Positions 1-7,122 of a stretch of 23,025 nucleotides of DNA are shown here, piece by piece. Source of the stretch: Clostridia bacterium (lineage in GTDB: Bacteria > Bacillota_A > Clostridia > Oscillospirales > CAG-272); contig JAFTLD010000091.1 in NCBI GenBank assembly GCA_017452945.1, forward strand, positions 1 to 23,025, in the 5' to 3' direction. A program made the translations under genes and the position numbers. The notes beneath the pieces are model-generated. The model was not told where the DNA came from, made no database searches, and saw only the letters and a list, made by a program, of their open reading frames with translations. Every line of letters starts with the position of its first letter. Position 1 is the stretch's first letter.

Positions 1-139
1 CCAGCGGGGAAGGCTTTTTTATCGCGCCCGTCTTGCTCAATTAACCGCTGCGGGGAGTGTGATGATCCTTCCCCGCTGGGGAAGGGGGCGCCGCAGGCGA
101 CGGATGAGGTCACCACAAGGATGCTCCTTCACGTCTTAT
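1..139. repeat. Foldback (MITE-like) repeat element, left end cut by window
   Basis: The first 20 bases (CCAGCGGGGAAGGC then T-run) and 67-90 (CTTCCCCGCTGGGGAAGG) are inverted copies of one GC-rich motif, so the stretch can fold back. The outer right end, 124-139, reads CTCCTTCACGTCTTAT and is the exact reverse complement of 10169-10184, the outer left end of the element at 10169-10600. The shared GGATGAGGT and CCGC-rich parts confirm the same family. No reading frame here looks real. The left end lies outside the window. The family name is unknown to me. Confidence 0.7.
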
Positions 140-298
140 TTCTGCAAAAACAGCAGGCACTTGCTCAAAGCCGAACAATTTCCTGCTATTTTTTCGCCAA
201 TTCATCAGTTCGATCGGGCTGTCTTTATTTTATGTACATTATGTTGAATATTGGCAGGGAAGGCAATATATAATTGTTAACTATTTTTGAAAAAATTC
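140..298. other. Gene-free AT-rich spacer
   Basis: No convincing gene between the repeat element and the promoter at 299. The stretch becomes strongly AT-rich from about 190. A 62-codon ORF spans 59-247 but begins inside the repeat and resembles nothing. Confidence 0.5.
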
Positions 299-327
299 TT
301 TACAAATGCGATAAATTGTGATACAAT
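299..327 (+). promoter_or_regulatory. SigA-type promoter of the two-component/HtrA operon
   Basis: TTTACA at 299-304, a 17-bp spacer, and TACAAT at 322-327 preceded by TG (extended -10). Expected start is near 334, leaving a leader of about 130 nt before the response regulator. The leader is AT-rich and I see no recognised riboswitch in it. Confidence 0.65.
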
Positions 328-465
328 TATTAATGATCATAAAAAAACATGAAATTTGCATAAATTTCCGACAAAATTCATTCATTTATCACATAGCGTA
401 CCTATAGCGCATGTATGATATACTTGAAAAAATGAAAAGACTAAATACAAGGAGGATCCCAAACC

Positions 466-1158
466 ATGATGGATACCAAAATTCTTGTTGTGGATGATGA
501 CAACAATATCAGCGAATTACTTAAGGTGTATTTCACCAATGAAGGCTATGAGGTTAAGACTGCATCCGACGGCGTAGAGGGCATCAGCTTCTTTAAGATG
601 TACGAGCCCGATATCGTGCTGCTTGACATTATGCTGCCCAAAAAGGACGGCTGGCAGGTTTGCCGCGAAATCCGCGAAATGTCCTCTAAGCCCATTATCA
701 TGATCACCGCAAAGGGTGAAGTGTTTGACAAGGTGCTGGGTCTGGAGCTGGGTGCGGATGACTTTGTGGTCAAGCCCTTTGATATGAAGGAGCTTTCTGC
801 ACGTGTCAAGGCTGTGTTGCGCCGCTATCAGGCACATACCAACCAGGATGATGACGAGGTGGTCAAGTTTGAGAATATCGAGATCAGCCGTCAGAAGTAC
901 GAGCTCAAGCTCAAGGGCAAGAGCGTGGATATCCCCCCCAAGGAGCTGGAGCTGCTGTATTTCCTGGCTTCCAACTATAACCGCGTCTTTACCCGCGATC
1001 AGCTGCTGGACAAGGTCTGGGGCTTTGATTACCTTGGCGACTCCCGTACGGTTGACGTACACGTCAAGAGACTTCGCGAAAAGCTGGAGGGAGCTTCGGA
1101 TAAGTGGATCTTGAAGACTGTCTGGGGTGTTGGCTATAAGTTCGAGCTGTTGGGCTAA
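466..1158 (+). CDS. OmpR/PhoB-family response regulator
   Basis: DNA-binding response regulator of 230 aa, the usual length. The receiver domain covers about residues 5-118, with the acidic pocket D10-D12, phosphoacceptor D54 (in VLLDIMLP), T81 and K103 (VVKPFD). The C-terminal winged helix covers about 130-228 and ends in the typical TVWGVGYKFE. It should be phosphorylated by the kinase encoded 9 bp downstream and then bind promoter DNA. AAGGAGG at 449-455 supports ATG 466; ATG 469 is possible. With the kinase, HtrA and MgtC genes at spacings of 9-15 bp it looks like the first gene of an operon transcribed from the promoter at 299. The order RR-HK-protease suggests envelope stress control (CssRS-like role, inferred). 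Ligand and regulon cannot be read from sequence. Confidence 0.95.
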   Translation: MMDTKILVVDDDNNISELLKVYFTNEGYEVKTASDGVEGISFFKMYEPDIVLLDIMLPKKDGWQVCREIREMSSKPIIMITAKGEVFDKVLGLELGADDFVVKPFDMKELSARVKAVLRRYQAHTNQDDDEVVKFENIEISRQKYELKLKGKSVDIPPKELELLYFLASNYNRVFTRDQLLDKVWGFDYLGDSRTVDVHVKRLREKLEGASDKWILKTVWGVGYKFELLG

Positions 1159-1167
1159 GGAAAAGCT

Positions 1168-2631
1168 GTGTTTAAGAGTCTGTTTTTTAAGTATATTACA
1201 GCGTTTGTGCTGATCATTATGGTCAGCTTTATGCTGCTGATCCTGATCATCGGCAACATCATCAACGGCTATTCGCAAGAGGCCCAGACCGAGGTCATCA
1301 CCAATTCAGCCGCCGCTGCGTATACTTATGTGGACGAGAATTACGAAAAAGACATACCGTTTTCACAATATATCGCGGAAAATGAGCACAGCACGGCCGA
1401 GATTTTTCAGGCGTTGACCGTGAATGCCGACGGGATCACCATTCTGCTGACCGATGAGAACGGTACGTTGCTCATGGGCTGCGGTGTGGAGCAAGAGCTG
1501 TTCAAGGTCGGGCAGGTGCTGCCCATGGAACAGCTGCAAGAGGTGTTGGTCGGACAACACGTGCGCACCACGGATACCTTTGCGGGGCTTTTTGACGAGG
1601 CGCATATCGTGCACGCGCATCCTATGATGGACGAAAACGACGTATACGGCGTGCTTTTGGTGTGCGCGGATTCTTCGGACTGGAGAGATCTGCGCGATTC
1701 CACCGTGCAGGTCATCATGGCAGCAAGCCTTTGGGTTATGCTGGCAGCGTTGATCGCGTTTTATTTCATCACCGAGCGTATCATCACGCCGCTCAAGGAA
1801 ATGAGCCGTGCTGCCAAAAGCTTTGCTGCGGGAAAATTTGACGTGCGTGTGCCGGTACACGGAAACGATGAGGTGGCAGAGCTTGCGCGTGCGATGAACA
1901 ACATGGCGCAATCCTTGGAGGCGCTGGATAATATGCGCACCTCGTTTATGGCCAACGTGTCGCACGATCTGCGCACGCCCATGACCACCATTTCGGGCTT
2001 TATCGACGGGATTCTGGACGGTGTGATCCCCGCGGATCAACAGACCTATTATCTTGGTATCGTATCCGAGGAGGTCAAGCGCCTTTCGCGTCTGGTCACG
2101 CAGCTGCTGGATCTGTCGCGTATTCAGGCGGGAGACCGCAAGTTTGTGTCCGCTCCGTTTGATATTTGCGAGGTCTGCCGTCTGATTCTGATCTCGTTTG
2201 AGCAAAAGATCGATCAGAAGCACTTGGACGTGGAATTTGATTGTGAGGATGAAAATATCTACGTGTTTGCCGATCGCGATGCTATGTATCAGATCGTGTA
2301 TAATCTGGTGGATAACGCGGTAAAATTCTCAAGAGAGGGAGGCACGCTGCGCATCAGCCTCCACCGTGTCAAAAAGGGACAAAAGGTCAGAGTGCGCGTG
2401 TATAACCAAGGGCAGGGAATTCAGAAAGAGGATCTGCCGTACGTATTTGAACGTTTTTATAAGAGCGACAAGAGTCGCGGATTGGATAAGAAGGGCGTCG
2501 GATTGGGTCTTTATATCGTAAAGACCATCATCGAAGCCCATCATGAGAGTATTGCTGTTGACAGTGTGGCGGGAGAATGGTGTGAATTCACCTTTACGCT
2601 GCCCGAGATCGATGCTCCCGAAAAAGCATGA
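1168..2631 (+). CDS. Membrane sensor histidine kinase (HAMP-HisKA-HATPase)
   Basis: 487-aa kinase, GTG start at 1168 with AAGGA just upstream. Membrane segment 1 is about residues 8-31. An extracellular sensor region follows at about 32-175, with no PAS signature I can name. Segment 2 is about 178-200, HAMP 200-252, and the HisKA box has phosphoacceptor H266 in NVSHDLRTP. The HATPase domain shows the N box (NLVDNAVKFS), a G1-like box reading YNQGQGI with N where D is usual, and the G2 box GVGLGLYIVK. It should autophosphorylate and pass phosphate to the adjacent response regulator. It lacks the PAS domain of WalK, so it is not the essential WalK kinase. The N in the G1 box is found in other Firmicutes kinases and need not mean inactivity. 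Confidence 0.95.
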   Translation: MFKSLFFKYITAFVLIIMVSFMLLILIIGNIINGYSQEAQTEVITNSAAAAYTYVDENYEKDIPFSQYIAENEHSTAEIFQALTVNADGITILLTDENGTLLMGCGVEQELFKVGQVLPMEQLQEVLVGQHVRTTDTFAGLFDEAHIVHAHPMMDENDVYGVLLVCADSSDWRDLRDSTVQVIMAASLWVMLAALIAFYFITERIITPLKEMSRAAKSFAAGKFDVRVPVHGNDEVAELARAMNNMAQSLEALDNMRTSFMANVSHDLRTPMTTISGFIDGILDGVIPADQQTYYLGIVSEEVKRLSRLVTQLLDLSRIQAGDRKFVSAPFDICEVCRLILISFEQKIDQKHLDVEFDCEDENIYVFADRDAMYQIVYNLVDNAVKFSREGGTLRISLHRVKKGQKVRVRVYNQGQGIQKEDLPYVFERFYKSDKSRGLDKKGVGLGLYIVKTIIEAHHESIAVDSVAGEWCEFTFTLPEIDAPEKA

Positions 2632-2645
2632 GAGGAGGAGCGACG

Positions 2646-4136
2646 TTGGAAGAGAAATATGAAGGTATGCCCGAGCAGGCATCGGGCGAGAACCATGATC
2701 AAGTACAGGAAACAGAGCAGATATCGGAGCAGATATCGGAGCAGGAGTCTGTAACAAATCCTGCGCAAACAGAAGAGCAAGTGCCTGTGCAGAATGAGGA
2801 AATTGAGATGCAGCCAGCAGAGCAAGCGTTTGAGCAGGATAAGCAAAAAAAGGCTGCGGAAGCTGAAGCCCGGACGTCTCTTGCAGATAAGGATGCTTAT
2901 CAATATCGCTGGAATTATGAGGAGCAGCGTGAAGCCGACCTGAAAAATGCTTCGGGAAAGCGTTCACATAACCGCGGTGCATGGGTGTATGCCGGCATTA
3001 TGACTGCCGTGTTTGCCCTTTGCTTTGGAATATTGCTTGGGGTGTTGATCCATGATGCACTGACGCCTCCTGTGAGTGAAAACACCACCGTACAGGGTGG
3101 ATTTGCCGGAAACGTAACGGTCGTAGGCGGCGGTGACGAGCAGACCATTGAGATGAGCGCCTTGGAATCTGTGCGTAATTACACTGTCGTGATCACTGCA
3201 CGAACGGCCGATGGTGTGGGAACAGGGACGGGCATTGTGTTAACGCAGGATGGTTATATTGCAACCAACTACCATGTCATAGAGGATGCACAGACCATTA
3301 CCGTTAAGTTTTATAACGGTCAGTCAGCCATTGCTGAGGTGATCGGGTATTCCGAAATCGATGACCTTGCCGTGATCAAGGTAGAGGCTACGGGCTTGTA
3401 TTGCGCAACGCTGGGCAGCTCATCGGATATCGTAGACAGCCAAAGCGTGTATGCCGTTGGTACGCCTGCAGGCGAGGAATATGCCTGGAGCGTGACAAAG
3501 GGCGTTGTTTCCTATGCACAAAGAGAAGTCAAGCTTTACGACGACGAAGGCATTCTGGAAAAGAAAATGAAGCTGATCCAGACTGATACGCCTGTCAACC
3601 CGGGTAACTCGGGTGGGCCTTTGGTCAATTCAAACGGTGAGGTGCTGGGCATCATCACCATGAAGCTTTCGGGGCAGTATGAGAATATGGGCTTTGCCAT
3701 TCCGATCGACGGTGCGATGGTGCTGATCAATAACATCATTGAAACAGGCGAGCCGGGTGAATCTCCCATCACTACCAAGCGTCCCTTGATCGGTATTGTG
3801 GGCGTTGGTGTCGAGGCGGGCAAGTACTATATCAACGTGCCCGGTGAGAACAGAATTCAAGAGGTGAGTGAGGAAGACGCCAAGCTCAATCCCGAAGAAG
3901 TATTCTACGCAGCATATACCGGTGTTTGGGTGCAGAGCACCACGCCCGGGCTGGATGCCGCCAATAAGCTGCAGCCGGGCGATATTATCGTGCTGGCAGA
4001 CGGCCAGGAGCTTGTCAGCATTTACGATTTGATGAACGTCATCAATCAGCACAACGGCGGAGATACCGTTGAAATCACCTATTACCGTAACGGTGTTGCC
4101 AACATCGTGAACATTACACTTGGTTACGCAGACTGA
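2646..4136 (+). CDS. Membrane-anchored HtrA/DegP-type serine protease with PDZ domain
   Basis: Trypsin-like protease of 496 aa from a TTG start at 2646, chosen because AGGAGGAG (2633-2640) sits just ahead. ATG 2628 is in frame and overlaps the kinase stop as ATGA but lacks a Shine-Dalgarno. Residues 1-105 are cytoplasmic and very rich in Glu and Gln (repeated EQISEQ). One membrane helix lies at about 112-137. The catalytic triad is H210 (TNYHV), D240 (IDDLAV) and S322 (NPGNSGGPL). One PDZ domain at about 385-490 contains the LQPGDIIVLADG turn. The topology places the protease outside the cell, where the family degrades or refolds misfolded exported proteins. It is linked to the upstream two-component genes, suggesting they control it. 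The long acidic N-terminus is longer than in many HtrA proteins. Confidence 0.95.
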   Translation: MEEKYEGMPEQASGENHDQVQETEQISEQISEQESVTNPAQTEEQVPVQNEEIEMQPAEQAFEQDKQKKAAEAEARTSLADKDAYQYRWNYEEQREADLKNASGKRSHNRGAWVYAGIMTAVFALCFGILLGVLIHDALTPPVSENTTVQGGFAGNVTVVGGGDEQTIEMSALESVRNYTVVITARTADGVGTGTGIVLTQDGYIATNYHVIEDAQTITVKFYNGQSAIAEVIGYSEIDDLAVIKVEATGLYCATLGSSSDIVDSQSVYAVGTPAGEEYAWSVTKGVVSYAQREVKLYDDEGILEKKMKLIQTDTPVNPGNSGGPLVNSNGEVLGIITMKLSGQYENMGFAIPIDGAMVLINNIIETGEPGESPITTKRPLIGIVGVGVEAGKYYINVPGENRIQEVSEEDAKLNPEEVFYAAYTGVWVQSTTPGLDAANKLQPGDIIVLADGQELVSIYDLMNVINQHNGGDTVEITYYRNGVANIVNITLGYAD

Positions 4137-4151
4137 TAAAAGGAGGACAAT

Positions 4152-4826
4152 ATGGCTTGGGATAACTGGCTTTTTGAGCATATAGGTGCTTGGGATTACC
4201 TTGTACGTATTGTCGTAGCTTGCTTGTGCGGTGGACTTGTCGGCCTTGAGCGAACCAAACGACTCAAGGAGGCGGGGATACGAACCCATATCATTGTGGC
4301 GCTTGGCGCGACCTTGATCATGGTGGTGTCCAAATACGGATTTTCGGATGTGATCGGGGCAGATGCCTCGCGTATTGCCTCCAACGTCATCACAGGCATC
4401 AGCTTTTTGGGCGCGGGTGTGATCTTTGTGCGCGGAGGCTCGGTCAAGGGCTTGACCACCGCCGCAGGCATCTGGGCAACCGCCGCAATCGGCCTTGCGC
4501 TTGGCGCAGGCATGTATACGGTGGGCGTGCTTTGTACGGTGCTTATGATCATGCTGCAGATCTCGCTGCACAAGTTCCTGCCCGGGGATATGCAATCCTC
4601 CAAGGAGCTTTTGCTGGTGATTTCTAAGGATTATCATACCGTTATGCCCAAAATTCGCACAAGACTGGAAGAAATGAAAATTCTGATCTCCGGTGTGGAG
4701 ATGGAAAAGATGGATGACGGCAACGTGCGCGTGAGCATGGAGGTGCGCATCCATAAGGATAACCTCAGCGACGAACTGCTTGACCTTGCGGATGAATTTC
4801 CCGAGATCAAGTCGATCGTGATGTGA
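4152..4826 (+). CDS. MgtC/SapB-family membrane protein
   Basis: 224 aa with AAGGAGG immediately ahead of ATG 4152, 15 bp after the protease stop. The N-terminal 145 residues form four or five membrane helices with the MgtC signature: GLVGLERTKR, AGIRTH, ASRIASNVITGISFLGAG, GLTTAAGIWATAAIGLALG. The C-terminal 75 residues are soluble and probably the ACT-like domain seen in longer family members. MgtC proteins are linked to growth in low magnesium and to F-type ATPase inhibition in pathogens. In commensal Firmicutes the role is less clear. Probably last gene of the operon; the hairpin at 4893-4918 follows. Confidence 0.92.
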   Translation: MAWDNWLFEHIGAWDYLVRIVVACLCGGLVGLERTKRLKEAGIRTHIIVALGATLIMVVSKYGFSDVIGADASRIASNVITGISFLGAGVIFVRGGSVKGLTTAAGIWATAAIGLALGAGMYTVGVLCTVLMIMLQISLHKFLPGDMQSSKELLLVISKDYHTVMPKIRTRLEEMKILISGVEMEKMDDGNVRVSMEVRIHKDNLSDELLDLADEFPEIKSIVM

Positions 4827-4852
4827 TTAAAGTAAACAAAAAATCGTGGTTG

Positions 4853-4880
4853 CAGGGACAGGCGTCTTCGACTGTCCGCG
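4853..4880 (+). repeat. REP hairpin unit 1 (upstream of RAYT)
   Basis: Hairpin unit with stem GGACAG/CTGTCC around a head reading GCGTCTTCGA. One base differs in the head and one in the 5' edge (CAGGG for TAGGG) from the other four units. It lies between the MgtC gene and the RAYT gene, forward orientation. Confidence 0.8.
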
Positions 4881-4892
4881 ATATACAAATTT

Positions 4893-4918
4893 CGGCAGAG
4901 AGCTTGTCTTCTCTGCCG
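4893..4918 (+). terminator. Probable terminator of the upstream operon
   Basis: Perfect 9-bp stem CGGCAGAGA/TCTCTGCCG with an 8-nt loop, extended by flanking AAAT/ATTT. The tract after it (ATTTGTGTTA) is only moderately T-rich. The -35 box of the RAYT promoter lies in its loop, so the two signals overlap. Confidence 0.5.
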
Positions 4919-4932
4919 ATTTGTGTTATAAT
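4904..4932 (+). promoter_or_regulatory. Promoter of the RAYT gene
   Basis: TTGTCT at 4904-4909, 17-bp spacer, perfect TATAAT at 4927-4932 with extended -10 (TGT). The expected start near 4939 is only about 4 nt before the first plausible ATG at 4943, so the transcript would be almost leaderless. Confidence 0.6.
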
Positions 4933-4942
4933 GGTGTGGGTG

Positions 4943-5479
4943 ATGAATATGGATGAATTGAAAAAGAGAAAAACACCAAGATATCAGAGTTTTGATTACA
5001 ACAGCGTCGGTGTATATTTTATAACGATTTGCACACAAAACAGACGATGCATCCTTACTCGCATTGTAGGGACAGGCGTCCCCGACTGTCCGCAAATCGA
5101 ATTGACAAAATATGGGCAAATAGCAGAAAAATACATCAAACAATTAAATGATTTCTATAATCATCTGTCTGTTGAAGAATATGTAATAATGCCTAACCAT
5201 ATCCACCTTTTGCTTTGGGTGAAGGAAAATAAGAATACGATTGAAAACGGACAGTCGAGGACGCCTGTCCCTACGAATATTGAGAGAGCGAATAGCGCGT
5301 GTTCTCAATTTGTGTCTACATTTAAGCGTTTTTGCAACAAGGAATATGGCGAGAACATTTGGCAAGCTCGTTTCTACGATCATATTATCCGTAACAGCGA
5401 AGACTATGAAGAGCACGTAAAATATATCTATGAAAACTCAATCCGTTGGTATTACGATGAATTATACACAGAAGAATAG
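4943..5479 (+). CDS. REP-associated tyrosine transposase (RAYT, Y1/HUH family)
   Basis: About 178 aa from ATG 4943; 4931 and 4949 are alternatives and the frame stays open back to 4823, but that part lies in REP unit 1 and the terminator and looks untranslated. HUH motif: H86 and H88 in PNHIHLLLWV. The N-terminal YFITICTQNRRCIL and C-terminal HVKYIYENSIRWYYDELY, with the likely catalytic Tyr, match TnpA_REP proteins, single-strand nucleases that nick near REP hairpins. Two stretches, IVGTGVPDCPQ and NGQSRTPVPTN, are encoded by REP units 2 and 3 and break the usual family spacing, so they are likely in-frame insertions. No Shine-Dalgarno is visible. The protein may be active or decaying; all key motifs I can see remain. 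Confidence 0.85.
   Translation: MNMDELKKRKTPRYQSFDYNSVGVYFITICTQNRRCILTRIVGTGVPDCPQIELTKYGQIAEKYIKQLNDFYNHLSVEEYVIMPNHIHLLLWVKENKNTIENGQSRTPVPTNIERANSACSQFVSTFKRFCNKEYGENIWQARFYDHIIRNSEDYEEHVKYIYENSIRWYYDELYTEE
5066..5093 (+). repeat. REP hairpin unit 2 (inside RAYT coding sequence)
   Basis: Forward unit beginning GTAGGGACAGG with head GCGTCCCCGA and stem GGACAG/CTGTCC. It lies in frame inside the RAYT gene and encodes about nine residues between the strand carrying ICTQNRRCIL and the following ELTKYG. Confidence 0.9.
5248..5274 (-). repeat. REP hairpin unit 3 (inside RAYT coding sequence)
   Basis: Reverse-oriented unit; read on the minus strand it starts GTAGGGACAGG, with head GCGTCCTCGA. 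It is in frame in the RAYT gene, in the variable stretch after the HUH motif. Confidence 0.9.
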
Positions 5480-5522
5480 GGGGTTAAATATTTGTTTTCC
5501 GCGAAGTAAATTTTTACCTTAA

Positions 5523-5549
5523 CGGACAGTCGAGGACGCCTGTCCCTAC
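5523..5549 (-). repeat. REP hairpin unit 4
   Basis: Reverse-oriented copy identical over all 27 bases to unit 3, located 44 bp after the RAYT stop codon. Confidence 0.9.
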
Positions 5550-5576
5550 AGAAGAAAACGGAAACACAACCGGTAA

Positions 5577-5603
5577 CGGACAGTCGAGGACGCCTGTCTC
5601 TAC
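5577..5603 (-). repeat. REP hairpin unit 5
   Basis: Reverse-oriented copy, one base different from unit 4 (CTCTAC for CCCTAC at its right edge), 27 bp after it. Units 4 and 5 form a direct pair, whereas unit 1 upstream faces the other way, so the RAYT gene is bracketed by opposed REPs. Confidence 0.9.
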
Positions 5604-5627
5604 AAAACAGGTGTAAACTTCCTTATG

Positions 5628-5649
5628 AAAAGCAGCTTTTGCTGCTTTT
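5628..5649 (+). terminator. Intrinsic terminator after RAYT region
   Basis: Stem AAAAGCAGC/GCTGCTTTT with TTTT loop followed by further T residues. Good rho-independent terminator for rightward transcripts. The remaining stretch to 5815 holds no gene; AT-rich sequence near 5775-5785 (TAAAATATAAG) may include the recombinase promoter but no clear -35 is seen. Confidence 0.75.
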
Positions 5650-5815
5650 TTTTTATGCATTGAAGCGCTTTTGCAGAACGAATTTCATCCGATCCGTATG
5701 CAAATCGGCCACAGCAAAAAAGGTTGCGGAATTTGCAGAGAGTGCAGGTGGGGACGCATTGTTTTCGATATTTTGGTAAAATATAAGAAAAACCATATAT
5801 GCTTAGGAGAACAAT

Positions 5816-6658
5816 ATGGAGCGAATGATAACGGATGATGAGCGGATACAAGCCTTTGCGGCCTATCTCAAAGAAAATGAAAAGAGCACAGCGACCGTGG
5901 AGAAATACGTGCGCGACGTAAGCGCATTTTGCGTGTTTGCGGGTGGGTGTGAGATCGACAAACAAACCGTCATGGATTATAAAACCTATCTTGGCAAGCA
6001 TTACGCCATTGCAAGTGCCAATTCCATGCTTGCCGCACTCAATGCTTTTTTGCGCTATTGCGGGGCAGGGGAGCTTGCAGTTAAGCGGTTCGTCATGCAA
6101 AGGCAGGTTTTTTGCGGACAGGAAAAGGAGCTGACGCGCGAGGAATATTACCGCCTGGTCGATACGGCAAGCAAGCGGAAGGATGAGCGGCTGTGCCTGA
6201 TCCTGCAAACCATTTGTGGCACGGGCATTCGCGTCAGTGAGCTGCAATTCATCACGGTCGAGGCTGTGCAAAGGGGAGAGGCAACCGTGCATTGCAAGGG
6301 CAAAAATCGCCGCATTTTGCTGGTTTCTGCATTGCGAAAAAAACTGGCGCGCTATGTCAAAATGCAGAAAATCCGCTCGGGAAGTATTTTTGTCACGCGC
6401 AGCGGCAAGCCGATCAGCCGGGTTGATGTCTGGCGGCAGATGAAAGCCCTGTGCAAGCAGGCGAACGTGCTGCCAAGCAAGGTGTTTCCGCATAATCTGC
6501 GGCACCTGTTCGCGCGCATCTTTTACAGCATGGAAAAGGACATCGCCAAGCTGGCGGATATCCTTGGACATTCAAGCATCGACACCACGCGCATTTATAT
6601 CGTGACAACGAGTGCCGAACACCTCAAAAAAATGCAGAGAATGCATCTGATCCTATAA
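5816..6658 (+). CDS. Stand-alone tyrosine recombinase (phage-integrase/Xer family)
   Basis: 280 aa, ATG 5816 after TTAGGAGA. The N-terminal SAM-like core-binding domain is about residues 8-95. The catalytic domain is about 110-275 with R139 (GTGIRVSEL), K near 161 (CKGKNRR), H226 and R229 (HNLRH), H252 (LGHSS) and nucleophile Y261 (TRIYI), so the full active set is present. The size fits Xer-like invertases and small integrases. Nothing nearby looks like a phage or conjugative element, and no dif site is visible. The gene lies about 400 bp upstream of paired sites of the form arm-6 bp-arm (7068-7090, 7327-7349), so I infer it may catalyse inversion of that segment. A chromosomal XerC/D role is the alternative, although those genes normally sit elsewhere. 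Confidence 0.93.
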   Translation: MERMITDDERIQAFAAYLKENEKSTATVEKYVRDVSAFCVFAGGCEIDKQTVMDYKTYLGKHYAIASANSMLAALNAFLRYCGAGELAVKRFVMQRQVFCGQEKELTREEYYRLVDTASKRKDERLCLILQTICGTGIRVSELQFITVEAVQRGEATVHCKGKNRRILLVSALRKKLARYVKMQKIRSGSIFVTRSGKPISRVDVWRQMKALCKQANVLPSKVFPHNLRHLFARIFYSMEKDIAKLADILGHSSIDTTRIYIVTTSAEHLKKMQRMHLIL

Positions 6659-6794
6659 TACTGATCTCTGATAGAAATATCGAATTATCCACGGTAAAAC
6701 CTTGTTTCATCTGAATCTTGACATATCACCGCATTCCCCAAAGCAAAATGCTGCATGGATTGAAACGGATATGCATAAAGCCGGATGCGCGATA

Positions 6795-6820
6795 AAAGCC
6801 TCCCGCAGCGGGGAGGCTTT
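6795..6820 (+). terminator. Hairpin, possible weak terminator after the recombinase
   Basis: Stem AAAGCCTCCC/GGGAGGCTTT with a 6-nt loop; only three T follow, so termination is uncertain. It is the only hairpin of this kind between the recombinase stop and the REP pair. Confidence 0.35.
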
Positions 6821-6914
6821 GCAGCGCGAATCCGATCCTGTGATCATCCGATCGGGTAAAAAAGTAACTCTCGATGATCTATCATCAATGTAAAGTTTTA
6901 GATGAAACAAGATG

Positions 6915-6985
6915 GTAGGGGGCGGCGCCCACGACGCCCCGAATACCCTGCAAAACAAGCGGGCTGTCGAGGCGCCAGCCCCTAC
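6915..6985. repeat. Inverted REP pair (BIME-like), variant stems
   Basis: Left unit 6915-6941 starts GTAGGG and has stem GGGGCG/CGCCCC around GCGCCCACGA. Right unit 6960-6985 is inverted; read on the minus strand it starts GTAGGG and has stem GGGCTG/CAGCCC around GCGCCTCGA. Same architecture as the RAYT-associated units but with different paired stem bases. Confidence 0.75.
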
Positions 6986-7032
6986 CCAAGTTTAGGTTTC
7001 TATCAGAGAATGGTATAAGATCAAAAAATTGC

Positions 7033-7060
7033 AATAAAAAAACCGATGCCCGCGCATCGG
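7033..7060 (-). terminator. Intrinsic terminator (minus strand) abutting the invertible segment
   Basis: Perfect 7-bp stem CCGATGC/GCATCGG with a 4-nt loop, followed on the minus strand by seven T (7036-7042). It lies 7 bp outside the left 23-bp repeat and faces the outward promoter at 7123-7151. It would stop that transcript after about 80 nt in the present orientation. Confidence 0.85.
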
Positions 7061-7067
7061 AGTGAGT

Positions 7068-7090
7068 AACATAATGAGAGTTATGTTGCA
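7068..7090 (+). repeat. Left inverted repeat; putative recombinase crossover site
   Basis: 23 bp, starting AACATAATGAGAG and ending TTATGTTGCA. Its inverted twin is 7327-7349 with no mismatch. Inside is AACATAA-TGAGAG-TTATGTT, two 7-bp inverted arms around a 6-bp asymmetric spacer, as expected of a tyrosine-recombinase core site. Confidence 0.85.
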
Positions 7091-7122
7091 TAATTCTCAT
7101 GTCTGTCCTATGATCGTGTTTC

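Larger units (their letters stand above)
6660..7013. repeat. Foldback element with nested inverted repeats
   Basis: Outer inverted repeat TCTCTGATAGAAA (6665-6677) with TTTCTATCAGAGA (6998-7010), 13 bp perfect. A second inverted pair CTTGTTTCATCT (about 6703-6714) with AGATGAAACAAG (6900-6911), 12 bp perfect, lies further in. The right arm is longer because the REP pair at 6915-6985 sits between its two inverted blocks, as if inserted. A 10-bp hairpin (AAAGCCTCCC/GGGAGGCTTT, 6795-6820) lies in the middle. I see no credible gene; a 63-codon ORF at 6702-6893 runs through the repeats. Confidence 0.6.

Noticed and set aside
466..2631. WalRK (YycFG) assignment for the two-component pair
   Set aside because: The kinase lacks the PAS domain and WalH/WalI genes are absent; HtrA linkage alone is not enough to name it.
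3630..4754. 374-codon minus-strand ORF over HtrA and MgtC
   Set aside because: Antisense shadow of two well-supported genes.
4853..5603. CRISPR array suggested by five 27-base repeats
   Set aside because: Spacing is irregular (27 to 248 bp), orientation is mixed and two copies are inside a transposase gene. These are REP units.
6702..6893. 63-codon ORF between recombinase and switch
   Set aside because: It lies inside the foldback element, includes a translated hairpin and has no ribosome binding site.
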